The notes beneath the pieces were generated by a model. The model saw only the letters and a program-made list of their open reading frames with translations, was not told the origin of the DNA and searched no databases. From the NCBI GenBank assembly GCA_027658995.1, contig JAQDQK010000028.1, positions 1 through 42,768 on the forward strand: 42,768 bases of DNA. The letters run 5' to 3'. This stretch comes from Propionibacteriaceae bacterium AM104-82 (lineage in GTDB: Bacteria > Actinomycetota > Actinomycetes > Propionibacteriales > Propionibacteriaceae). Position 1 is the first letter of the stretch, and each line of letters opens with the position of its first letter. Of this stretch, positions 15,054-23,309 are shown piece after piece. Both the position numbers and the translations under genes were made by a program.

Positions 15054-16055
15054 ATGGCAGGCGGACTCGCAGCACTCCTTGACGACATCGCCGCGATCGC
15101 GCGCGCCGCGGCGTCCTCGGTCGACGACATCGCCGCGGCCGCGGCAAAGGCCTCAACCAAGGCCGTCGGGGTGGTCGTCGACGACGCGGCAGTGACGCCG
15201 CGCTACGTCCAGGGCTTCACCGCCGACCGCGAACTGCCCGTCATCTGGCGCATCGCCAAGGGCTCGATCATCAACAAGATCGTCTTCATCCTGCCGGTGA
15301 TCCTGCTGCTCAACTGGCTGCTGCCCTGGGCGCTGACGCCGTTGCTGATGTGCGGCGGCCTCTACCTCAGCTACGAGGGCGCCGAGAAGATCTGGGAGGC
15401 GGTCAGCGGCCACAGCAAGTCGAAGGAGGCGCCCGCCCTCGTCAAGGGCGCCGACTACGAGAACACCATGGTCAAAGGCGCGATCACCACCGACTTCATC
15501 CTGTCCGCGGAGATCATGGTGATCTCGCTGAACGAGGTCGCCGACCTCGGCTTCTGGATGAAGGCGGGCAGCCTCGTCGTCGTCGCGTTGGCCATCACCG
15601 CGCTCGTCTACGGCGTCGTGGCCCTGATCGTCAAGATGGACGACGTCGGCCTCAAGCTCGCGGCCAAGGAGAACACCCGTCGCCTCGGCGAGGGCCTCGT
15701 CAAGGCCATGCCGATCGTCTTGAAGGTGCTCAGCACCGTCGGGATCGCGGCCATGCTGTGGGTCGGCGGGCACATCCTGCTCGTCGGCATGAACGACCTT
15801 GGCTTCCACCCGATCTACGAGTTCGTCCACCACCTCGAGGTGCTCGCCACCAACGCCGCAGGCGGCTTCGTCGGCTGGCTCGTCAACACCTTCTTCTCCG
15901 CGATCATCGGCCTGGTGATCGGCGCGGTGGTCGTCGTCATCATGCACCTGCTCCCGTTCGGGAAGAAGAAGCACGACGACACCGAGCACCCCAAGGCCGA
16001 AGAGGTCAGGGTCGAGCCTTCCGGCACGGCAACCCCCGAGGCGGAGAGGCACTGA
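15054..16055 (+). CDS. DUF808 family inner-membrane protein (YedI type)
   Basis: A 333-residue integral membrane protein with the N-terminal signature of DUF808: MAGGLAALLDDIAAIARAAA, followed by the VDDIAAAAAKASTKAVGVVVDD stretch and the cytoplasmic loop DRELPVIWRIAKGS. Hydrophobic segments lie at about 75-105, 155-205, 220-250 and 270-305; the tail is charged and acidic/basic. The family is widespread but no biochemical function is known. The ribosome site GAAGGGCACCC precedes the ATG by a few bases, so the gene has a leader (TAGAAT box near 15022). Confidence 0.88.
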   Translation: MAGGLAALLDDIAAIARAAASSVDDIAAAAAKASTKAVGVVVDDAAVTPRYVQGFTADRELPVIWRIAKGSIINKIVFILPVILLLNWLLPWALTPLLMCGGLYLSYEGAEKIWEAVSGHSKSKEAPALVKGADYENTMVKGAITTDFILSAEIMVISLNEVADLGFWMKAGSLVVVALAITALVYGVVALIVKMDDVGLKLAAKENTRRLGEGLVKAMPIVLKVLSTVGIAAMLWVGGHILLVGMNDLGFHPIYEFVHHLEVLATNAAGGFVGWLVNTFFSAIIGLVIGAVVVVIMHLLPFGKKKHDDTEHPKAEEVRVEPSGTATPEAERH

Positions 16056-16127
16056 CGGCGGTCGCGGACCAGGGCGATCACCCCTTGAGGTGCACCAACA
16101 GCAGCCGGGTGTGAGCGACCAAGCCTT

Positions 16128-16133
16128 TAGTCT
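16128..16133 (+). promoter_or_regulatory. -10 box of a leaderless promoter (TAGTCT, 7 bases before ATG)
   Basis: TAGTCT, then GAGCGCC and the ATG at 16141. This fixes the start, which would otherwise be 51 bases earlier. Confidence 0.45.
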
Positions 16134-16140
16134 GAGCGCC

Positions 16141-16695
16141 ATGACTTCGCAGCCGCCTCAGGGCACCCCCGATTTCAACGCCAGCCCCGCCGGTGGGCAG
16201 GGCCCGCAGGAGCAACTCGGGTACCAGCCCCAATGGCAGAACCAGACGCCGCCGCAGCAGAACATGCCGCCCCAGAACATGCCTGCGCAGCAGCACAACG
16301 CCCCACCGCCGGCCCACATGGGCACGCTGCGCGTCACGCTGCAGGGATCGTTCTGGACCAACTCGATGGTCGCACCGACCGTCACCCTCGACGGCTACCG
16401 CCTCAACGTGACCGGGTCCTCCGGCAGCTTCGACTTCCCCGTGCCCGCGGGTCAGCACCGCCTGCACGCGCACGGCCAGTGGATGAAGAAGTACGGCAAC
16501 GCGGACATCGACTTCACCATGGAGCCGGGCAAGCTCGTCGAGATCTTCTACGCCGCGCCCATGAACCAGTTCGTGAACCAGGGAAACATCGGCTTCACGC
16601 CGCAGAAGCAGGCAGGCGGCGGCTGCCTGATCGCGCTGCTGGTCTTCATCGTGCTGATCGCAGTCCTCGCGGTCGCGCTTCCGATGATGCTCTGA
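16141..16695 (+). CDS. Hypothetical C-terminally anchored membrane protein with Gln/Pro-rich N-terminus
   Basis: A 184-residue protein. Residues 1-60 are low-complexity and disordered (PQ-rich; NMPPQNMPAQQ). Residues about 60-145 form a beta-rich domain (GTLRVTLQG ... VTLDGYRLNVTG ... FDFPVPAGQHRLHAHGQW), and GGCLIALLVFIVLIAVLAVALPMML is a C-terminal membrane helix. The layout resembles other actinobacterial small-domain proteins anchored through the tail. Function unknown. The gene ends 13 bases before a strong hairpin that also serves the convergent gene. Confidence 0.7.
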   Translation: MTSQPPQGTPDFNASPAGGQGPQEQLGYQPQWQNQTPPQQNMPPQNMPAQQHNAPPPAHMGTLRVTLQGSFWTNSMVAPTVTLDGYRLNVTGSSGSFDFPVPAGQHRLHAHGQWMKKYGNADIDFTMEPGKLVEIFYAAPMNQFVNQGNIGFTPQKQAGGGCLIALLVFIVLIAVLAVALPMML

Positions 16696-16708
16696 GGCAC
16701 GACGACTC

Positions 16709-16735
16709 GTGCCCGCCGAAACCCTCGGCGGGCAC
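16709..16735. terminator. Bidirectional hairpin terminator between convergent genes
   Basis: An 11-bp perfect stem GTGCCCGCCGA / TCGGCGGGCAC with a 5-base loop, followed by TTTCG on the plus strand. It lies between the stop of the plus gene (16695) and that of the minus gene (16750). Confidence 0.8.
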
Positions 16736-16749
16736 TTTCGCGTCCGGGC

Positions 16750-17325
16750 TCAGGCGATGACGGCGAAGCCCGCGTTCCAGCCGACCTGGTTCGACGCGGC
16801 GAGGATCAACTGCTGGAAACCGATGGCCTCAAGTTCGCGGGCCCGCTTGAGCGGACCGGCATCGAGAGCCTTCATCCCCGAGGCGTTGACGACGTCGGCG
16901 AGGCTCTGCTTGGCGTCCTGATCGTCTCCCGCGATGAGGACGGTGGTCGTCGCGTCGCCGACCTTGCCCGACTCGAGGGTCGCGGCGAAGTTGGTGTTGA
17001 AGGCCTTGAGGACCTTCGACTGCGGGAGCTTGGCCTGCAGTTCCGCGGCCGCGGACGAGTCGGCCGGGACGACCATCGAGTCGAAGGTGGCGAAGTCGAC
17101 GGGATTGGTGATGTCGACCACGATCCTGCCTGCGAGTTCGTCGGCGCGGCGTGACAGCACGTCCTCTACGGCGCCGAACGGGATGGCCAGCACGACGATC
17201 TCTCCGGTGACCGCAGTCACGGCGTCGCTGCGGGTGAGGATCTCGACGGTGTTGCCGCCCGCGGTGACGAGGTTCGAGATCGCCTTGCCCATCTTTCCGC
17301 CGCCGATGATGGTGACCTTGCTCAT
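16750..17325 (-). CDS. NADP-binding oxidoreductase (F420-dependent/NADPH reductase-like, Rossmann domain)
   Basis: A 191-residue protein with an N-terminal Rossmann fold: IIGGGKMGKAISN (GxGxMG nucleotide loop), then LAIPFGAVEDVL and VVDITNPVDF, which are the second and third strands of the F420-dependent NADP reductase family. KAFNTNFAATLESGKVG resembles the KAFN region of that family. Such proteins often lack their F420 partner in genomes that do not make the cofactor and then act as NAD(P) reductases of unknown substrate. It is divergent from a MarR gene, with shared operators between them, so it is likely the target of that regulator. Confidence 0.82.
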   Translation of the reverse strand: MSKVTIIGGGKMGKAISNLVTAGGNTVEILTRSDAVTAVTGEIVVLAIPFGAVEDVLSRRADELAGRIVVDITNPVDFATFDSMVVPADSSAAAELQAKLPQSKVLKAFNTNFAATLESGKVGDATTTVLIAGDDQDAKQSLADVVNASGMKALDAGPLKRARELEAIGFQQLILAASNQVGWNAGFAVIA

Positions 17326-17343
17326 GACACGTACCTCCAGTTG

Positions 17344-17400
17344 CTTGTATCGACAACCACTCTACGCGGGTTAGTTGTTGTATCAAGTAATCATTACACT
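17344..17400. promoter_or_regulatory. Shared regulatory region between oxidoreductase and MarR genes, with likely MarR operators
   Basis: TTGTATC occurs twice (17345-17351, in TTGTATCGACAA, and 17378-17384, in TTGTATCAAG) and the odd palindrome GTAAT-C-ATTAC (17387-17397) overlaps the -10 box of the MarR gene. TACACT (17395-17400) is 6 bases before the MarR ATG, a leaderless placement. Repeated TTGTATC half-sites are a usual form of MarR binding sites. Confidence 0.5.
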
Positions 17401-17406
17401 GCTGCC

Positions 17407-17895
17407 ATGACGAAGTGGCTGAACGACCAGGAAATGTCAGCCTGGCTACGACTCGCGTCGATCCTGGAGCTGGTTCCCGGCGTGTTGGAGACCCAACTGA
17501 AGCGCGACTCCGACCTCTCCCACTTCGAGTACTGGGTGCTCGCGATGCTCTCCCAGGCGCCCGAGCGGACGCTGCGGATGTCCTCGCTGGCGAGCCAGAC
17601 CCGCGGCACGCTGCCCCGCCTCTCGCACGTCGTCAACCGCTTGGAGAAGCGCGGCCTCGTCGAGCGTCAGGCAGACCGGGTCGACGCGCGGGCCACCAAC
17701 GCGTCACTGACGGAGGCCGGCTGGGACCTCGTGGTCGCTGCCGCCCCCGGTCACGTCGCGACGGTGCGCTCCTCGATCATCGACGCGCTGACGCCCGAGC
17801 AACTCGACCAGCTCACGGCGATCGGCGACGCGATCCTCGCAAGGGTCCGTCCCGAGGCCTTGGACACGATCCGCGGCTTGGACAACGCCCGCTGA
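17407..17895 (+). CDS. MarR family transcriptional regulator
   Basis: A 162-residue winged-helix regulator. The DNA-binding part reads MSSLASQTRGTLPRLSHVVNRLEKRGLVERQADRVDARATNASLTEAG over residues about 58-105, with D-x-R of the wing (VDARAT). Flanking helices form the dimer. It is transcribed away from the NADP-type oxidoreductase with operators in between, the classical arrangement for control of a neighbouring redox enzyme by a ligand-sensing MarR protein. The ligand is unknown, and no cysteine is seen that would make it a redox sensor. Confidence 0.88.
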   Translation: MTKWLNDQEMSAWLRLASILELVPGVLETQLKRDSDLSHFEYWVLAMLSQAPERTLRMSSLASQTRGTLPRLSHVVNRLEKRGLVERQADRVDARATNASLTEAGWDLVVAAAPGHVATVRSSIIDALTPEQLDQLTAIGDAILARVRPEALDTIRGLDNAR

Positions 17896-17899
17896 CCTG

Positions 17900-18307
17900 C
17901 CCCGGTCGTTGAGCCGGGCAAAGGCGCGAAGCGCCGCAGCCCGCGTCGAAACCCCTGGCACCCGGTGCGGAGTCTCGACCAGAGATTGACAGCACGGGCA
18001 GATCGCAGCGGCCGGGCAACATCAGCGCTGTGGTTGCGGACCCCTCGAGCTCGGGGAACGGCACCACCCACGACGCGTTCTGGCAACGGCGCTCTGGGGC
18101 CAAGCTCGGGAATCGCTGGTTGAGCCGGGCAAAGGCGCGCAGCGCCGCAGCCCGCGTCGAAACCTCTGGCGCCCGGTGCGGAGTCTCGACCAGAGTTGGA
18201 CGGCACGGGCAGATCGCCGCGGTCGGCAACATCAGTGCTGTGGTCGCGGACCCCTCGACGAGCTCGGGGAACGGCACCACCCACGACACGCTCCGGGAAC
18301 GATGGAC
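17900..18307. repeat. Intergenic repeat array with two tandem units of about 205 bp
   Basis: No gene is present. Two long direct copies (about 17906-18075 and 18115-18293) each contain an element with GTTGAGCC...GCGTCGAAACC borders (hairpin GGCGC-GAA-GCGCC in the first, GGCGCGCAGCGCC in the second), a CCCGGTGCGGAGTCTCGACC stretch, and then a GGACCCCTCGA...CTCGGGGAACGG unit. The array lies between two convergent genes. Confidence 0.8.
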
Positions 18308-18622
18308 TCAGGCGGCCAGGCCGAGCAGGCGCAGGAGGGCCGCCGTCACGGCGCCCAGCAGGACCACGACGATGAACGGCGCCCTCAGCCACAGCGCGAC
18401 CGCGGCGACCAGCACCGACGCGAGCCTCGCGTCGACCGTCAGCGATGAGCCCGACGCGAATGTCTGCGTCACCACCAGGGCCGACAGCAGTCCCACCGTC
18501 ACCCCCGACGACACGTAGGCGAACCGCGGGCTCTCCAACGCGTCGGAGGGCAGCAGGTAGCCGACCAACTTCTGTGCGAAGCACGCCAGCGCCGCGACCA
18601 GGACCCAGATCCACAGCGTCAT
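18308..18622 (-). CDS. azlD: AzlD family branched-chain amino acid exporter subunit
   Basis: A 104-residue hydrophobic protein with about four helices and the AzlD start (MTLWIWVLVAALACFAQKLVGYLLP). AzlD works with AzlC as a two-component exporter of branched-chain amino acids. Its ATG overlaps the last codon of azlC by 4 bases (ATGA). The gene itself is intact although azlC carries an in-frame stop. Confidence 0.9.
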   Translation of the reverse strand: MTLWIWVLVAALACFAQKLVGYLLPSDALESPRFAYVSSGVTVGLLSALVVTQTFASGSSLTVDARLASVLVAAVALWLRAPFIVVVLLGAVTAALLRLLGLAA

Positions 18623-19311
18623 GCGTGCGCCCCCTTGCTCGCCCCACCCCATCGCTGCTGCCACCACGCGACCGCCGCGGCGGCGGCACCGGCGGCCAGG
18701 ATCGGAACGCCCGCCGGGGCCAACGGCACCAGCACCGCCGCCAACACGGCCGCGACGACGCCCACCGCCTGCGCCTGGCGTCGCTTCAGCCTCGGCCACA
18801 GCAGGGCCACGAACGCCGCGGCGGCAGCGCCGTCGAGGCCCCATCGCTTCGGGTCGCCCAGCACGTCCCCCAGCAGCGCGCCGCCAAGGGTCGCGAGGTT
18901 CCAGAAGACGAAGACGCCCAGGCCGGCGGCTCAGAACCCGGCCCGCTGCGACGCCCGATCCGGCTGGGCGAGCGACACGGCGACCGACTCGTCGATCGTC
19001 ACCTGGGCCGCCGCCGCCCTGCGCAGCCCGCGCGGCTTGAGCAGCGCCGACATCTGCAGGCTGTACAGCGTGTTGCGGACGCCGAGCAGGAAGGCGGTCG
19101 CCGCGGCGGCCGGACCGGCGCCTCCACCCGCGATGACGCCGATGAAGGCGAACTGGCTGCCCCCCGTGAACATCAGGAGGCTGAGCAGGCAGGTCTGCCA
19201 CAGGTTCAGCCCGCTCGCGACCGACAGCGCCCCGAACGAGATGCCATAGGCGCCGGTCGCGAGGCCGACCCAGACCCCCTGCCGGACGGCAGTTGAGACG
19301 GTGGTCGTCAT
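18619..19311 (-). pseudogene. azlC: azlC, interrupted by an in-frame TGA at codon 127
   Basis: The reading frame from 19311 (ATG) to 18619 is 231 codons, the normal length of AzlC. The first 126 residues (MTTTVSTAVRQGVWVGLATG...) run with TGGSQFAFIGVIAGGG, typical of the family, to RASQRAGF. Then comes TGA (18931-18933) followed, in the same frame, by AAGLGVFVFWN and the rest, ending ...QQRWGGASKGAHA. A TGG codon at that place would give GFWAAGLG, so a single G-to-A change explains the break. There is no frameshift, and the downstream half is free of further stops. Either a recent pseudogene, a read-through site, or a sequencing error. Confidence 0.8.
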
Positions 19312-19895
19312 GCCCCCGGGTGCTCCATGACCAGCACGATCCAGGTCCCGGGCTCCAGCGCCTCCGAGACGTGCGCGACGTCGCCCGGATAGGTCACGTA
19401 GTCGCCCGCCGCGACCTCGACCTCCTCGCCGACCGGCCCGATCCGCACCGACCCGGCCGCCACGATCACGTGCTCGACCGACCCGCGCAGGTGCGGATCG
19501 GAGCGCCGCGCACTGCCCGGTTCGAGGGTGACGGCGTACACGTCGCGCCTGGCCGACGACCCCGCAGACAGCAGCGCCGCCGCGTACTCCGCCTCGTCGG
19601 CGACCACGCTCTGACGCTCATCCCTCCGGACGACGCGGAGCCGATTCTGCGGCGCAGCGACCAACTGCGAGAACGGCACCCCGAGCGCGACGGCGATCGC
19701 CCACAGCGTCTCGACCGACGGGTTGCCCGACCCGGCCTCGAGTTGGGAAAGCGTCGACTTGGAGATCCCAGCCAGGCGCGCGACGGCGCTGAGCGTCAGC
19801 CCCGCGCGCTGCCGCTCCGCCCGCAGGTTGTCGGCGATCGCCTGCACCGGGCTCGCGGCGGCGTCATGGCTTGTGGAACGAGGCGAGACTCCCAT
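19308..19895 (-). CDS. XRE family regulator with C-terminal cupin, upstream of azlCD
   Basis: A 195-residue protein: XRE helix-turn-helix at about 20-75 (LRAERQRAGLTLSAVARLAGISKSTLSQLEAG) and a cupin domain at about 110-190 (DPHLRGSVEHVIVAAG, VAAGDYVTYPGDVAHV). XRE-cupin proteins sense a small molecule in the cupin. Its stop overlaps the start of azlC by 4 bases, so it is cotranscribed with the exporter genes; such placement is typical of AzlCD regulators. A TATAAA box lies 6 bases before its ATG (leaderless), and an 18-bp palindrome next to it may be its own operator. Confidence 0.9.
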   Translation of the reverse strand: MGVSPRSTSHDAAASPVQAIADNLRAERQRAGLTLSAVARLAGISKSTLSQLEAGSGNPSVETLWAIAVALGVPFSQLVAAPQNRLRVVRRDERQSVVADEAEYAAALLSAGSSARRDVYAVTLEPGSARRSDPHLRGSVEHVIVAAGSVRIGPVGEEVEVAAGDYVTYPGDVAHVSEALEPGTWIVLVMEHPGA

Positions 19896-19901
19896 TCGTT
19901 C

Positions 19902-19934
19902 TTTATATCAGCCACTTGTTCGTTGAATCGAACA
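19902..19934 (-). promoter_or_regulatory. Promoter and palindromic operator of the XRE-azlCD operon
   Basis: TATAAA (19902-19907) is 6 bases before the ATG at 19895. A perfect 6-bp inverted repeat, TGTTCG / CGAACA with a 6-base centre, occupies 19917-19934, at the place of the -35 box. Confidence 0.5.
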
Positions 19935-20017
19935 TCTCACGCCCGACGGCGCCCTTTCCAGCGCGCCCTCACCCACGGCGGGCATCGCCCCCGGCAGCGG
20001 CGACCGGGCCTCCCTAG

Positions 20018-20023
20018 TAGCCT
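20018..20023 (+). promoter_or_regulatory. -10 box of a leaderless promoter (TAGCCT, 7 bases before ATG)
   Basis: TAGCCT, then CAGTGCC and the ATG at 20031. Confidence 0.45.
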
Positions 20024-20030
20024 CAGTGCC

Positions 20031-20390
20031 ATGACCGTGCCGACCGCCTCAGAGATCTCCGAGTACATCTCAGCCCTCAGCCGGTGGATCGACGAGGGCA
20101 ACTCCGCCCGTCCGTCAGAGGCCCAGACCTGGGCGCGCCTGGCCAAGATCACCGAGGAGGCGGGCGAGGTCGTCGCCGCCTACATCGGTGCGACCGGCCA
20201 GAACCCGCGCAAGGGGGTCACGCACACCATGCACGACGTCGAGGAGGAACTGCTCGACGTCGCCATCACGGCCCTGGCGGCACTCGAGCACGTCCGCGGC
20301 CACGACCGCCGCGCGATCGAACTGATGACGGACAAGGTGCGCCGCACGGCCGCCCGCGCCGGCATCGAGACGGGAACCGCGTCGGCCTGA
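20031..20390 (+). CDS. MazG-like nucleotide pyrophosphohydrolase-family protein
   Basis: A 119-residue all-helical protein. The metal-binding motif of the family is visible: KITEEAGEVVAAYIG (EExxE type) followed by DVEEELLDVAITALAAL (ExxD type). MazG-like proteins hydrolyse nucleoside triphosphates or modified nucleotides and act as house-cleaning enzymes. Start ATG at 20031 is set by the TAGCCT box 7 bases before. It is a single-gene unit. Which nucleotide it acts on cannot be told. Confidence 0.82.
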   Translation: MTVPTASEISEYISALSRWIDEGNSARPSEAQTWARLAKITEEAGEVVAAYIGATGQNPRKGVTHTMHDVEEELLDVAITALAALEHVRGHDRRAIELMTDKVRRTAARAGIETGTASA

Positions 20391-20514
20391 CTCACGACGC
20401 GGCCCGCTGAGCCGGCCTCGTCAACGCTGAGAAATTCGGACCGACAACGGCCTGTCTCACCCCGGCCAATTCTGGTCTGACCTGTTCGGATAGAGTCGAG
20501 CGAGGGAGGTACCG

Positions 20515-21267
20515 ATGAGCACCGACTACACGCCAGAGACGATCCAGGTGGGCCCGCCCCGCAAGGCGGTGAGGCAACGACGCCCGCACCTGCTGCCCGG
20601 CTGGGCGCTCAAGGCGACCATGGCCGTCACCGGTGCGCTGTGGGTCGCCTTCGTGGCGATCCACCTCTTCGGCAACCTCAAGGTGTTTCAGGGCCCCGAA
20701 CAGTTCAACGGATACGCTGCCTGGCTGCGCGAGGCCTTCTATCCGCTGCTGCCCAAGGAGTTCGTCCTCTGGCTGCTGCGGATCGCGCTGATCGTCTCGC
20801 TCATCGCCCACGTGGGCAGCGCCGCGATCGTGTGGTGGCGCGGCCGCCGGGCCCGCGGCGGGCATCGGGCCAAGCTGCACGGGCTGCGTTCGTGGGGCTC
20901 GTGGCTGATGCCGGTGACGGGCATCGTCCTGCTCGTCTTCCTCTTCGTCCACCTGTTCGACCTCACCATCGGCGCCGGCCCCGCCGCAACCCAGTCGTTC
21001 GAACACGCCGCGGCGGGCACGTCGCACGCCTACGAGAACCTGGTCGCCAGCTTCCAGCGGCCGCTGATGGCCTGGTTCTACGTCGCCGTGATGGTGCTGC
21101 TGAGCCTGCACATCGCCAAGGGCTCGGCGACCATGGCGGCCGACCTGGGCGTGATGGGTAAGCGGTGGCGGGCCGTGATGGTCGTCGTCGGAGGGTTTCT
21201 CGCGCTGGCGATCATGGTCGGCAACGCGGCGATCCCGATGCTGGTGCAGTTTGGAGTGATCTCATGA
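20515..21267 (+). CDS. sdhC: Succinate dehydrogenase cytochrome b subunit
   Basis: A 250-residue membrane protein with five hydrophobic segments (about 32-55, 80-105, 125-150, 180-200, 220-245), as in the single-subunit diheme b-type anchor found in actinobacteria and Bacillus. Histidines in these helices (in VAIHLFGNL, IAHVGSA, FVHLFDL, LSLHIAKG) are placed as haem ligands. Together with SdhA and SdhB it forms the membrane complex that links succinate-fumarate exchange to menaquinone. GAGGGAGG precedes the ATG. The stop overlaps the start of sdhA by 4 bases. Confidence 0.9.
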   Translation: MSTDYTPETIQVGPPRKAVRQRRPHLLPGWALKATMAVTGALWVAFVAIHLFGNLKVFQGPEQFNGYAAWLREAFYPLLPKEFVLWLLRIALIVSLIAHVGSAAIVWWRGRRARGGHRAKLHGLRSWGSWLMPVTGIVLLVFLFVHLFDLTIGAGPAATQSFEHAAAGTSHAYENLVASFQRPLMAWFYVAVMVLLSLHIAKGSATMAADLGVMGKRWRAVMVVVGGFLALAIMVGNAAIPMLVQFGVIS

Positions 21268-23309
21268 GGTGGCCAGGACGCAAGCGGACGGTCGCGCCCG
21301 TCGCCGAGGCGAGGCACGCGGCCCCGCGCGCGACCCAGTGGCAGGCGCCCGGCGTCACGATCGACGGCGTGCGCGTCGGCACCCGGCTCGACGGACGGAT
21401 CCCCGACGGCGACCCCGCGACGGCGTGGGACCGGCGACGGGCCGAGTACAAACTCGTCAGCCCGCTCAACGCGAAGAAGTTCACCGTCGTGGTCGTCGGC
21501 ACCGGGCTGGCGGGCTCCGGCGCGGCCGCCGCGCTCGGCGAACTCGGCTTCAAGGTCCACGCCTTCACCTACCACGACTCGCCCCGCCGGGCGCACTCCG
21601 TCGCGGCGCAGGGCGGCATCAACGCGGCCCGGGGACGCAAGGTCGACGGCGACTCGCTGCGCCGGTTCGTGGTCGACACCGTCAAGGGCGGCGACTTCCG
21701 CGCCCGCGAAGCGGAGGCCTTCCGGCTGGGCCAGGAGTCGATCCGCGTCATCGACCACATGAACGCCATCGGCGCACCGTTCGCCCGCGAGTACGGCGGC
21801 ATGCTCGCGACCCGCTCGTTCGGCGGCGTCCAGGTCTCGCGCACCTATTACACGCGCGGCCAGACGGGGCAGCAGTTGCAGCTCGCCGGGGCCCAGGCCC
21901 TGCAGCGCCAGGTGCACCTCGGCAACGTCGAACTGCACGAGCGCACCGAGATGCTCGACCTGATCGTCGACCACGGGGTGTGCCGCGGCGTCGTCGTCCG
22001 CGACCTGGTCAGCGGCCAGGTGTGGGCGCAGCCCGCGCACGCCGTCATCCTCGCCACCGGCGGCTACGGCTCGGTGTACTTCCACTCGACGCTCGCCATG
22101 AACTCCAACGCGACCGCCGTGTGGCGCGCCGCCCGCCGCGGCGCCTACCTGTCGCACGCGTCGTTCGTCCAGTTCCATCCGACGGCGCTGCCGATCTCGT
22201 CGCACTGGCAGTCCAAGACCATCCTGATGTCCGAGTCGCTGCGCAACGACGGCCGGATCTGGGTGCCGAAGAAGGCAGGCGACGACCGCGCCCCCGCCGA
22301 CATCCCCGAGGACGAGCGCGACTACTACCTGGAGCGCAAGTACCCCTCGTTCGGGAACCTGTCGCCCCGCGACATCTCCTCGCGGGCCGCGAAGGAGCGC
22401 ATCGACGCCGGCCATGGGGTCGGCCCGCTGCACAACTCCGTCTACCTCGACTTCTCCGACGCGCTGAAGGAGCACGGTCGCGAGACGATCGCGGCCCGCT
22501 ACGGCAACCTCTTCGACATGTACTCGCACGCGACGGGCGAGGACCCCTACCAGGTGCCGATGCGGATCGCGCCGGGCGCGCACTTCACCATGGGCGGGCT
22601 GTGGTCCGACTACGACCAGATGACGTCGATCCCCGGGCTGTTCGTCGGCGGCGAGGCCAGTTGGGCCTACCACGGCGCGAACCGGCTCGGCGCGAACTCG
22701 CTGCTGTCGGCCTGCGTCGACGGCTGGTTCACGCTGCCCTACTCGGTGCCGAACTACCTGTCCGGGCATCTCGGCGAACGGCTCCCTGGCGCTGACGACG
22801 CGTGCGTGCGCGACGCCGTCGGACGGGTCCAGCAACGCACCGCCGCGCTGTTGGACGTCGAGGGTGACCTCGCCCCGTCGCACTTCTACCGCGAACTGGG
22901 CGACATCATGTACCGCGGCGTCGGCGTCGAGCGCACCGCCGAGGGGCTGCGGACGGCGATCGACGAGATCCGTGACCTCAGGCGCCGATTCTGGCGCAAC
23001 GTCCGGGTCCCTGGAACCGGGGCGCACCTGAACCAGGCGCTCGAGAAGGCGGGCCGGATCGCCGACTTCCTCGAACTGGCCGAGGTGATGGCCATCGACG
23101 CCCTCGACCGTCAGGAAAGCTGCGGGGCCCACTTCCGCAGCGAGTTCCAGGACGCGGGCGAGGCCAAGCGCGACGACGACAACTGGGCGTTCGCGTCGGC
23201 GTGGGAGACGCTCGGGGATCCCGGAGCGACCGACGACCTGCGTTTCACCCGGCACGCCGAACCGCTGACGTTCACCGCCGTTCCGCTCGCGACGAGGAGC
23301 TACCGATGA
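21264..23309 (+). CDS. sdhA: Succinate dehydrogenase / fumarate reductase flavoprotein subunit
   Basis: A 681-residue flavoprotein starting at ATG 21264, overlapping sdhC (ATGA). The FAD dinucleotide motif is VVVVGTGLAGSGAAAALGELG at about 74-94 in part, and RRAHSVAAQGGINAA has the histidine that covalently binds FAD. FHPTALP and the catalytic Arg region near GEASWAYHGANRLGANSLL are as in the family. It oxidises succinate or reduces fumarate, depending on conditions; in propionic acid bacteria the enzyme serves the methylmalonyl route. The N-terminal 70 residues are longer than in E. coli SdhA but usual for this actinobacterial subtype. Confidence 0.95.
   Translation: MRWPGRKRTVAPVAEARHAAPRATQWQAPGVTIDGVRVGTRLDGRIPDGDPATAWDRRRAEYKLVSPLNAKKFTVVVVGTGLAGSGAAAALGELGFKVHAFTYHDSPRRAHSVAAQGGINAARGRKVDGDSLRRFVVDTVKGGDFRAREAEAFRLGQESIRVIDHMNAIGAPFAREYGGMLATRSFGGVQVSRTYYTRGQTGQQLQLAGAQALQRQVHLGNVELHERTEMLDLIVDHGVCRGVVVRDLVSGQVWAQPAHAVILATGGYGSVYFHSTLAMNSNATAVWRAARRGAYLSHASFVQFHPTALPISSHWQSKTILMSESLRNDGRIWVPKKAGDDRAPADIPEDERDYYLERKYPSFGNLSPRDISSRAAKERIDAGHGVGPLHNSVYLDFSDALKEHGRETIAARYGNLFDMYSHATGEDPYQVPMRIAPGAHFTMGGLWSDYDQMTSIPGLFVGGEASWAYHGANRLGANSLLSACVDGWFTLPYSVPNYLSGHLGERLPGADDACVRDAVGRVQQRTAALLDVEGDLAPSHFYRELGDIMYRGVGVERTAEGLRTAIDEIRDLRRRFWRNVRVPGTGAHLNQALEKAGRIADFLELAEVMAIDALDRQESCGAHFRSEFQDAGEAKRDDDNWAFASAWETLGDPGATDDLRFTRHAEPLTFTAVPLATRSYR

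Noticed and set aside
18619..18864. Separate small gene starting at ATG 18864
   Set aside because: It is in frame with the first half of azlC and is the second half of that gene after the TGA; no ribosome site precedes the ATG.
21078..23255. 725-codon open frame antisense to sdhA (and similar long antisense frames opposite gyrA, gyrB and the symporter)
   Set aside because: These are by-products of high third-position GC. The sense strands encode well-conserved proteins, and the antisense products are low-complexity Arg/Val/Gly-rich without any family signature.
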